This document shows, piece after piece, positions 6,524 to 12,094 of a DNA stretch of 12,094 nucleotides. Both the position numbers and the translations under genes were made by a program. The notes under the pieces were generated by a model. That model was not told the DNA's origin and did not search any database. It saw nothing but the letters and a program-made list of their open reading frames with translations. Each line of letters begins with the position of its first letter. The stretch's first letter is position 1. Source of the DNA: an uncultured Prevotella sp. (GTDB lineage: Bacteria; Bacteroidota; Bacteroidia; Bacteroidales; Bacteroidaceae); NCBI GenBank assembly GCA_900770515.1, contig CAAHDP010000309.1, positions 1 through 12,094 of the forward strand, written 5' to 3'.

Positions 6524-7741
6524 ATGAAATCTTTAAAGGAATTGTACAGAATAGGTAAGGGACCATCCAGTAGTCATACCATGGGACCTCAGCGTGCAGC
6601 AAAGCTGTTTCTGGAACGTTGTGCAAATGCCTCTACTTACGAAGTTACCCTCTATGGAAGTCTTGCGGCTACTGGTAAGGGGCACATGACTGATGTTGCT
6701 ATTGAGGAGGTCTTCAGGCCGCATAAGTTAGTTCACATCATTTGGGAGCCACAGACCTTCCTGCCTTTCCACCCAAACGGGATGAAGTTTGTGGGTAAAG
6801 ATCTGAATGGTGATATTATTGAAGAGTGGACGGTTTACAGTATTGGTGGTGGTGCTCTTTCTGATGGCACAGATGGCCATGATGAGTTGGGGGCTAAAGA
6901 TATATATGATTTGAATACCATGCACGAGATTCAGCAATGGTGTTATGATAATGGCCGTTCATTCTGGGAATATGTAGAAAAATGTGAGGGTAGTGATATT
7001 TGGGATTTCCTCGGTACTGTCTGGCAAACAATGAAACAGTCCATCCGTAATGGATTGGATCATGAAGGCGTATTGCCTGGTCCTCTCAAGCTTCAGCGCA
7101 AGGCTGCTACTTATTTTATCAAGGCAAGGGGCTATCGTGCCTCTTTGCAGAGTAGAGGATTGGTTTATTCGTATGCTTTGGCAGTAAGTGAAGAGAACGC
7201 TTCGGGTGGTACCATTGTTACTGCTCCTACTTGCGGCGCTTGTGGAGTGTTGCCAGCGGTACTTTATCATATGCACACGGCCCATGACATGAGTGAACAG
7301 CGCATCCTTCGTGCTCTTGCTACGGCTGGATTGGTGGGTAATATCGTGAAGCAGAATGCTTCTATCAGTGGAGCTGATGTTGGTTGTCAGGGAGAAGTAG
7401 GTGTGGCTTGTGCTATGGCTTCGGCTGCAGCTTGTCAACTCTTTGGCGGAAGTCCTGCACAGGTAGAATATGCTGCCGAGATGGGTTTGGAACATCACTT
7501 GGGAATGACCTGCGATCCTGTTTGCGGTTTGGTTCAGATTCCTTGTATTGAGCGTAATGCCTTTGCGGCAGCCCGTGCTTTGGATGCAGATCTCTATGCT
7601 TCCTTCTCTGATGGTCATCATAGTGTTTCATTTGATAGAGTGGTAGAGGTGATGCGCCAGACGGGACATGATTTGCCTTCCCTTTATAAGGAAACAAGTG
7701 AGGGTGGACTGGCTAAAGGTTTCAATATAAATAAAAATTAA
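6524..7741 (+). CDS. sdaA: L-serine ammonia-lyase, iron-sulfur dependent
   Basis: A 405-residue single-chain L-serine dehydratase that converts L-serine to pyruvate and ammonia using a [4Fe-4S] cluster. The N-terminal beta domain starts with IGKGPSSSHTMGP (10-22), the family signature. The alpha domain contains TAPTCGACGVLPA (233-245), SGADVGCQGEVG (282-293) and MTCDPVCGLVQIPCIERNA (328-346). The likely cluster cysteines are C288, C330 and C341; their spacings (42 and 11) match those of the Legionella enzyme. It is somewhat shorter than E. coli SdaA (about 454 residues) but no known motif is missing. It probably feeds pyruvate metabolism in the cytoplasm. No promoter was seen in the 33-bp gap from the cyclophilin gene, so the two are likely cotranscribed. 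No terminator was seen after it. Confidence 0.95.
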   Translation: MKSLKELYRIGKGPSSSHTMGPQRAAKLFLERCANASTYEVTLYGSLAATGKGHMTDVAIEEVFRPHKLVHIIWEPQTFLPFHPNGMKFVGKDLNGDIIEEWTVYSIGGGALSDGTDGHDELGAKDIYDLNTMHEIQQWCYDNGRSFWEYVEKCEGSDIWDFLGTVWQTMKQSIRNGLDHEGVLPGPLKLQRKAATYFIKARGYRASLQSRGLVYSYALAVSEENASGGTIVTAPTCGACGVLPAVLYHMHTAHDMSEQRILRALATAGLVGNIVKQNASISGADVGCQGEVGVACAMASAAACQLFGGSPAQVEYAAEMGLEHHLGMTCDPVCGLVQIPCIERNAFAAARALDADLYASFSDGHHSVSFDRVVEVMRQTGHDLPSLYKETSEGGLAKGFNINKN

Positions 7742-7786
7742 TTGAAAAGTTTCGCCTAAAATGGCAGATGTATACATTTTTTTTTG

Positions 7787-7794
7787 TATCTTTG
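7787..7794 (+). promoter_or_regulatory. -7 box of the ftsY-rimO-HU operon
   Basis: TATCTTTG fits TAnnTTTG exactly and lies 28 bp before the ftsY start at 7823. A run of nine or more T residues precedes it (about 7777-7785). No TTTG is found at -33. It is the only promoter-like site seen for this four-gene set. Confidence 0.6.
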
Positions 7795-7822
7795 CAGAAA
7801 ATATAGCTATAATAATTAAATA

Positions 7823-8776
7823 ATGGGATTATTCGGATTTTTCAGTAATAAGAAAAAAGAGACTCTTGATAAGGGTTTGGAAAAAACCAAAGAGAGTGTT
7901 TTCGGAAAATTAGCTCGTGCGGTGGCTGGTAAGTCGACCGTAGATGATGATGTGCTTGATGATTTGGAGGAAGTTCTCATCACTTCTGATGTTGGTGTAG
8001 AGACTACCGTGAAAATCATTCATCGCATCGAAGAGCGTGTAGCACGTGATAAATATGTTTCGACTTCTGAGCTCAATCAGATTTTGCGTGATGAAATCGC
8101 CAATCTCTTGTCTGAGAATCATTCTGACGACAATGATGATTGGGATTTGCCTAGCGACCATAAGCCTTACGTAATTCTTGTTGTTGGCGTGAATGGAGTG
8201 GGTAAGACTACTACCATAGGTAAACTGGCTTATCAGTTTAAAAAGGCTGGTAAGAAGGTTTATCTGGGAGCTGCCGATACATTCCGTGCAGCTGCTGTAG
8301 AGCAAATCTGTATTTGGGGCGAACGTGTTGGTGTGCCCGTTGTAAAACAGCAGATGGGCAGTGACCCTGCCAGTGTGGCTTTTGATGCTTTGCAAAGTGC
8401 CAAGGCAAATGGTGCTGATGTCGTGCTGATTGATACTGCCGGTCGTCTTCATAACAAGGTAAACCTGATGAATGAATTGAAGAAGATTAAGGAAGTGATG
8501 AAGAAAGTTCTTCCTGAAGCTCCTGATGAGGTAATGCTGGTTCTTGATGGCAGTACAGGTCAGAATGCTTTCGAACAGGCTAAGCAATTCTCTGCTGTAA
8601 CTAATATCACTTCGCTTGCCATTACTAAGCTTGATGGTACGGCAAAGGGTGGCGTTGTTATCGGTATTTCAGATCAGTTGAAAGTGCCGGTTAAGTACAT
8701 CGGACTTGGTGAGGGTATGGAAGATCTCCAGCTTTTCAATAAGCGTGAGTTCGTTGACTCTCTTTTTAAGAAGTAG
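7823..8776 (+). CDS. ftsY: FtsY, signal recognition particle receptor GTPase
   Basis: A 317-residue protein with the SRP-GTPase NG domain. The helical N domain covers about 15-105. The G domain has the P loop GVNGVGKTT (122-130), DTFRAAA (152-158), DTAGR (204-208), TKLD (268-271) with GTAKGG after it, and the GLGEGMEDLQLF closing motif (294-305). The long acidic A domain of E. coli FtsY is absent; a short basic amphipathic N terminus (MGLFGFFSNKKK) may serve for membrane contact. FtsY docks the SRP-ribosome complex at the inner membrane, so membrane proteins are inserted as they are made. It is the first gene of an operon with rimO (19-bp gap) and two HU-type genes. The last of these encodes a membrane protein that could be an SRP client. 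Confidence 0.97.
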   Translation: MGLFGFFSNKKKETLDKGLEKTKESVFGKLARAVAGKSTVDDDVLDDLEEVLITSDVGVETTVKIIHRIEERVARDKYVSTSELNQILRDEIANLLSENHSDDNDDWDLPSDHKPYVILVVGVNGVGKTTTIGKLAYQFKKAGKKVYLGAADTFRAAAVEQICIWGERVGVPVVKQQMGSDPASVAFDALQSAKANGADVVLIDTAGRLHNKVNLMNELKKIKEVMKKVLPEAPDEVMLVLDGSTGQNAFEQAKQFSAVTNITSLAITKLDGTAKGGVVIGISDQLKVPVKYIGLGEGMEDLQLFNKREFVDSLFKK

Positions 8777-8795
8777 TAAAGAAGTAATAATATAG

Positions 8796-10097
8796 ATGAA
8801 GAAAAATCAGATCGATATCATAACTTTGGGTTGTTCAAAAAACCTGGTTGACAGCGAATTGCTCATGAAGCAGTTCGAGGCCAACGGTTATCATTGTACT
8901 CATGACCCAAAGCGTCCTCAGGGGGAAATAGCCGTTATCAATACCTGCGGTTTTATAGAAGATGCCAAGCAAGAGAGTATTGATACCATTCTGGAGTTTA
9001 TCCAGGCTAAGGAAGAAGGAAAACTGAAGAAACTTTATGTAATGGGTTGTCTCTCACAGCGTTATCAGAAGGAACTGGAAGCAGAAATGCCTGAGGTAGA
9101 TAAGTTTTATGGCAAATTCAATTATAAGCTGTTGCTTCAGGAATTAGGTAAGGCTGACGTTCCTTCCTGCGATGGTCACCGTCATCTTACTACTCCTCGT
9201 CATTATGCTTATATCAAGATTGCAGAGGGTTGTAACCGTCATTGTGCCTATTGTGCCATCCCAATCATTACAGGAAAACATGTTTCTCGCCCTAAGGAGG
9301 AGATTTTGAATGAGGTTCGGGAGTTAGTGGCAGAAGGAGTTAAGGAATTTCAGATTATTGCCCAGGAATTAACCTATTATGGCGTTGATCTTGATGGCAA
9401 GCATCATATCACAGAGCTTATCAGCGAAATGGCTGATATTCCAGGCGTGAAATGGATTAGATTGCATTATGCTTATCCTAACCAGTTCCCTATGGATTTG
9501 CTCGATGTGATGCGCGATAAACCAAATGTCTGCAAGTATCTCGATATAGCTTTGCAGCATATCAGCGACCACATGCTTTCCCGTATGCATCGCCATGTTT
9601 CCAAACAGGAGACGATAGATCTCCTGAAGGCCATCCGTGAACGTGTACCTGGTATTCATATCCGTACTACGCTGATGGTAGGTTTTCCTGGGGAGACCAA
9701 GGAAGACTTTGACGAATTGATGGATTTTGTTCGTGAACAGCGTTTTGAGCGTATGGGAGCTTTTGCTTATTCTGAAGAAGAAGGAACCTATAGTGCTACC
9801 CATTATGAGGACGATGTACCTGCTGATGTGAAGCAGCGCCGACTCGATGAACTGATGATTCTTCAGCAGGATATCAGTGCCGATGTTGAGGCTGAGAAGG
9901 TAGGTAAGGTCTTAAAGGTTATTATCGACCGTAAGGAGGGTGATTATTATATTGGTCGTACAGAATTCTGTTCACCGGAAGTAGATCCGGAAGTTTTGAT
10001 TCGTGCTACTGAAAAGCGCCTGCGTGTGGGCTGTTTTTACAATGTAAAGATTACTTCTAGCGAAGAGTTCGACCTCTACGGTGAGGTGGTGAAATAA
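8796..10097 (+). CDS. rimO: RimO, ribosomal protein S12 methylthiotransferase
   Basis: A 433-residue radical SAM methylthiotransferase that adds a methylthio group to the conserved aspartate of ribosomal protein S12. The N-terminal UPF0004 domain carries the three cysteines of the auxiliary cluster (C13 in LGCSKNLVDSE, C51 in INTCGF, C85 in MGCLSQR). The radical SAM motif C-x3-C-x2-C is at C146, C150 and C153 (GCNRHCAYC). A TRAM domain for RNA or protein contact covers about 370-433. LGCSKN and VDSE near the start separate RimO from the tRNA enzyme MiaB. Length and all six cysteines are as expected. It is followed after 10 bp by the HU gene, in the same operon. Confidence 0.96.
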   Translation: MKKNQIDIITLGCSKNLVDSELLMKQFEANGYHCTHDPKRPQGEIAVINTCGFIEDAKQESIDTILEFIQAKEEGKLKKLYVMGCLSQRYQKELEAEMPEVDKFYGKFNYKLLLQELGKADVPSCDGHRHLTTPRHYAYIKIAEGCNRHCAYCAIPIITGKHVSRPKEEILNEVRELVAEGVKEFQIIAQELTYYGVDLDGKHHITELISEMADIPGVKWIRLHYAYPNQFPMDLLDVMRDKPNVCKYLDIALQHISDHMLSRMHRHVSKQETIDLLKAIRERVPGIHIRTTLMVGFPGETKEDFDELMDFVREQRFERMGAFAYSEEEGTYSATHYEDDVPADVKQRRLDELMILQQDISADVEAEKVGKVLKVIIDRKEGDYYIGRTEFCSPEVDPEVLIRATEKRLRVGCFYNVKITSSEEFDLYGEVVK

Positions 10098-10107
10098 ATA
10101 AAAGCTT

Positions 10108-10398
10108 ATGAATAATAAGGAATTTGTCGCTGAGTTGGCTCAGCAAACTGGATATACGCAAGATGATACTCAGAAGTTGGTGCGCAAGGTTATTGATGCT
10201 ATGATAACCGAGTTTGAGGATGGCGAGGTAGTTGCCATCCCCAATTTCGGCACGTTTGAGGTTAAGAAGCGTATGGAGCGTGTGGTGGTAAATCCTACTA
10301 CCAAAAAACGCCAGTTGGTGCCACCAAAGCTCGTATTAGGATTCCGTCCGGTAGCTGCTGTTAAGGAGAAACTTAAAAATGGAGGGGATGCTGTATGA
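10108..10398 (+). CDS. HU/IHF-family DNA-binding protein
   Basis: A 96-residue nucleoid protein with the full HU fold. The helical N-terminal half covers about 1-38. The NFGTFEVKKR beta turn is at 46-55 (usually GFGTF). The DNA-gripping arm contains the intercalating proline (N62-P63 in VVVNPTTKKR), and the C-terminal helix follows FRPVAAVKEKLK. It should bind and bend DNA as a dimer, possibly as a heterodimer with the HU-like domain of the next gene. The start has no visible Shine-Dalgarno (AAATAAATAAAAGCTT precedes it). Its stop overlaps the next start by 4 bp (ATGA), so translation of the two is probably coupled. Confidence 0.94.
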   Translation: MNNKEFVAELAQQTGYTQDDTQKLVRKVIDAMITEFEDGEVVAIPNFGTFEVKKRMERVVVNPTTKKRQLVPPKLVLGFRPVAAVKEKLKNGGDAV

Positions 10399-11915
10399 GT
10401 AAGAATAGTCTGAATGTATTGGCTGATAAATTGGCCGAGAAGAGTGGACTGAGCCAGATTGAGTCAGAACTTTTTATTCGTAAAATGTTTGATGTCTGCC
10501 ATCAAGGTCTTGCTGCAGACAAGATGGTTAAGATGCGTTGGCTTGGCACTTTCAAGGTTACTTCTGTAAAGGATCGTGAGAGCGTAGATGTGAATACAGG
10601 TGAGCGCATCATTATTGAGGGGCGTGACAAGATATCTTTTACTCCAGATAATATTCTTAAGGAAATCGTTAACAAGCCTTTTGCTCAGTTTGAGACAGTG
10701 GTAGTGAATGAGGGCGTAGATTTCGATTCTATTGATAAGAAATATGAGGATAGTTTAGAGGATGAAGAACAAGAGAGGGAACAGGAAGTAATAAAACCTG
10801 CCGTTGATGTTGTTGAACCTTTGTTGCCTGAAAATTCATCCTCTACAGAATCCACAGCCAGTGGGGTTATAGATTTTCTTGATATTCCAGAAACTCCATC
10901 TGAAGAAAGTAATGTTGTGGTTATTGGAGAAGAAACTGCTGAAATTTCTGAAGAAAAAGAATCAGAAGTAGATACATCTGTTCAAGAGTCGGAAAAGGTA
11001 ATGGAGGAGACCATGGATTCTTGTGCTGAAACAGTAGAGTCTCATGGTGAAACTTCCAATGAATTACCGGTTTCTGATTCTTTAGAGGAGCCAAAGGAGG
11101 AGTTTGCTGCAAATGTATCTGATAACAGCCGGAAGGATATTTCAGATAATGAAGCAGAGAGTGATGATGAAGCAGAGAGTGATGATGAAGCAGAGAGTGA
11201 TGATGAAGCAGAGAGTGATGACGAAGCTGAGATTCGTCGTCGTCATTTTATCATTCCAAAATATATGGTGATTGTGGCTAGTATCACCTTATTACTATTA
11301 ATAGGTGGCTTCGGTTGGTTTGCTTTCAATTATGGTCAGATGGCTGCTCAGCGTGATCATCTGGCATTGCAATTGGCTCAATATAAGGAGGGGAAAGAAT
11401 CTGTCATGAAGTTTGCTAAGGTTAAAAGCCAAGAACAGATTCTACAGCAAAAAGCCAGACAGGACAGTTTGCGCATGGCACAAGCCAGCGAAGCTGTCAA
11501 GGCAGCAGAAAAGGCTGATTCCTTAAAAACGATTGCTGCAGAAAAAGCAATGTCTGAAAAGAATCAGAAATCAGATCATATTCAGCTTGCAGATAATAAG
11601 AAGGTTTCAGAGAAAGTAGTGGCTGAAAAAAAGATGGCAGATCAGAAAAAACTGGATAAGGCTGCTGAACATGCCAAGGTGACCTCTGGTAAATATGATA
11701 GTGACCCGCGTGTTCGTACCGGAGCCTATCGCATCGTTGGTGTAGACCAGATAGTAACAGTGGGCGATCATCAAACACTGTCTTCACTCAGTAAGAGATA
11801 TCTTGGTCCTGGTATGGAATGTTATATTGAGGCTCTCAATGGTAACTCTACAATAAAAAGCGGTCAGAAAATCAAGATTCCAAAGTTGGAATTGAAAAAG
11901 AAAAAGGCGAAGTAA
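10395..11915 (+). CDS. HU-like domain, acidic linker, membrane segment, coiled coil and LysM fusion
   Basis: A 506-residue protein with a striking order of parts. Residues 1-95 resemble HU/IHF (NVLADKLAEKSGLSQIES; WLGTFKVTSV for GFGTF; NTGE in the arm; PDNILKEIVN), but the intercalating proline is absent. Residues 106-280 form an acidic Ser/Glu/Asp-rich linker ending in four EAESDD repeats (253-276). RRR (281-283) then precedes a single membrane segment (about 289-312). Residues 314-425 are Lys/Glu/Ala/Gln-rich and likely a coiled coil. Residues 445-496 resemble LysM (VGDHQTLSSLSKRYLG, then N, then IKSGQKIKIPK). The positive-inside rule puts the HU domain in the cytoplasm and LysM in the periplasm, suggesting a link between chromosome and peptidoglycan. 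That role is inferred. There is no signal peptide; the membrane segment would be an internal anchor. Confidence 0.85.
   Translation: MSKNSLNVLADKLAEKSGLSQIESELFIRKMFDVCHQGLAADKMVKMRWLGTFKVTSVKDRESVDVNTGERIIIEGRDKISFTPDNILKEIVNKPFAQFETVVVNEGVDFDSIDKKYEDSLEDEEQEREQEVIKPAVDVVEPLLPENSSSTESTASGVIDFLDIPETPSEESNVVVIGEETAEISEEKESEVDTSVQESEKVMEETMDSCAETVESHGETSNELPVSDSLEEPKEEFAANVSDNSRKDISDNEAESDDEAESDDEAESDDEAESDDEAEIRRRHFIIPKYMVIVASITLLLLIGGFGWFAFNYGQMAAQRDHLALQLAQYKEGKESVMKFAKVKSQEQILQQKARQDSLRMAQASEAVKAAEKADSLKTIAAEKAMSEKNQKSDHIQLADNKKVSEKVVAEKKMADQKKLDKAAEHAKVTSGKYDSDPRVRTGAYRIVGVDQIVTVGDHQTLSSLSKRYLGPGMECYIEALNGNSTIKSGQKIKIPKLELKKKKAK
11151..11222 (+). repeat. Tandem 18-bp repeat, four copies, in the acidic linker
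   Basis: Four direct copies of an 18-bp unit (gaagcagagagtgatgat) encode EAESDD four times. The first three copies are identical and the fourth ends in gac instead of gat. The near-perfect DNA identity points to recent expansion by slippage or recombination. Because the unit is 18 bp, copy number can change without a frameshift, so linker length may vary between strains. Confidence 0.93.
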
Positions 11916-11947
11916 CACTAAGGTGATACCTGAAGTGGTAAGATATT

Positions 11948-12002
11948 ACGCCCTGTAACGGCAAAGGCTTACAACATTTATGCTTTTGTCCTTACAGGGC
12001 GT
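11948..12002 (+). terminator. Hairpin terminator of the ftsY operon, REP-like
   Basis: An 11-bp outer stem (acgccctgtaa, 11948-11958, with 11992-12002) continues into an imperfect inner stem around caaagg/cttttg. GTTTCTGTT follows, so the U tract is modest. It lies 32 bp after the last stop codon. The stem core is the same as that of the central hairpin at 107-171, so a dispersed repeat seems to have been recruited as a terminator or 3' end stabiliser. Confidence 0.65.
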
Positions 12003-12094
12003 TTCTGTTAGTTAGGAATGAGATATTTTTATATCTCGTCTTTTCCTGATTATCTTTTCTTATTCTTCCCCAAATTGGGCGATGAATTGTTCTT
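12003..12094 (-). other. Unresolved right-hand tail; possible 3' end of a minus-strand gene
   Basis: A 7-bp AT-rich dyad (12020-12026 with 12031-12037, loop TTTT) could be part of a terminator. At the edge, two minus-strand frames end within a few codons: one reads EQFIAQFGEE then TAA (stop at 12060-12062), the other ends NLGKNKKR then TAA (stop at 12050-12052). Either could be the C terminus of a gene continuing to the right and converging on operon B. The fragment is too short to choose or to name. Confidence 0.25.

Noticed and set aside
7742..7786. Terminator after the serine dehydratase
   Set aside because: Only a 3-bp gcc/ggc pair is present and the T run lies too far downstream; the run more likely belongs to the promoter region before ftsY.
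1..12094. tRNA, rRNA or phage/defence modules
   Set aside because: No cloverleaf, rRNA segment, integrase, nuclease or toxin-antitoxin pair could be recognised; nearly all coding space is taken by housekeeping or envelope genes.

Overview
The window looks like chromosomal DNA from a Bacteroidota member, most likely a Prevotella/Segatella-type gut or oral Bacteroidales. The -7 boxes fit the Bacteroidota pattern TAnnTTTG, with TTG/TTTG about 20 bp upstream at the two best sites. Start codons lack strong Shine-Dalgarno sequences. The proteins (short cyclophilin lipoprotein-type exports, a QmcA/NfeD pair, a single-chain L-serine dehydratase, a short FtsY) fit that group. The taxon is an inference from these traits, not a database match.

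Left end (1-800): a 250-bp element (14-263), one large nested palindrome flanked by ATA, lies 12 bp past the stop of thiS, which is on the minus strand. Upstream of thiS, also on the minus strand, are a Bacteroidota promoter, a TPP riboswitch, a terminator-like hairpin and a long structured leader. Together they form a thiamine-controlled operon whose other genes lie outside the window.

Operon A (892-4570, plus): a TAnnTTTG promoter drives an M48 metalloprotease lipoprotein, an NfeD-like membrane protein, an SPFH/stomatin (QmcA-like) protein, and a divergent UDP-GlcNAc 2-epimerase-fold protein that lacks several catalytic residues of the family. A strong hairpin with a T tract ends it. The convergent minus-strand gene (4570-5493), a secreted Gly/Tyr-rich probable outer-membrane barrel, stops inside that T tract.

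Middle (5494-7741): a divergent promoter region with a 15-bp direct repeat and a dyad separates that gene from a periplasmic cyclophilin and a closely following L-serine ammonia-lyase (sdaA-type).

Operon B (7787-12002, plus): ftsY, rimO, an HU-family gene, and an overlapping gene for an unusual protein. That protein has an N-terminal HU-like domain, a long acidic linker with four exact six-residue repeats, one membrane segment, a coiled coil and a C-terminal LysM-like domain. This is the most interesting object in the window: its architecture predicts a tether between nucleoid and cell wall. The operon ends at a hairpin that shares its core with the palindromic element at the left end.
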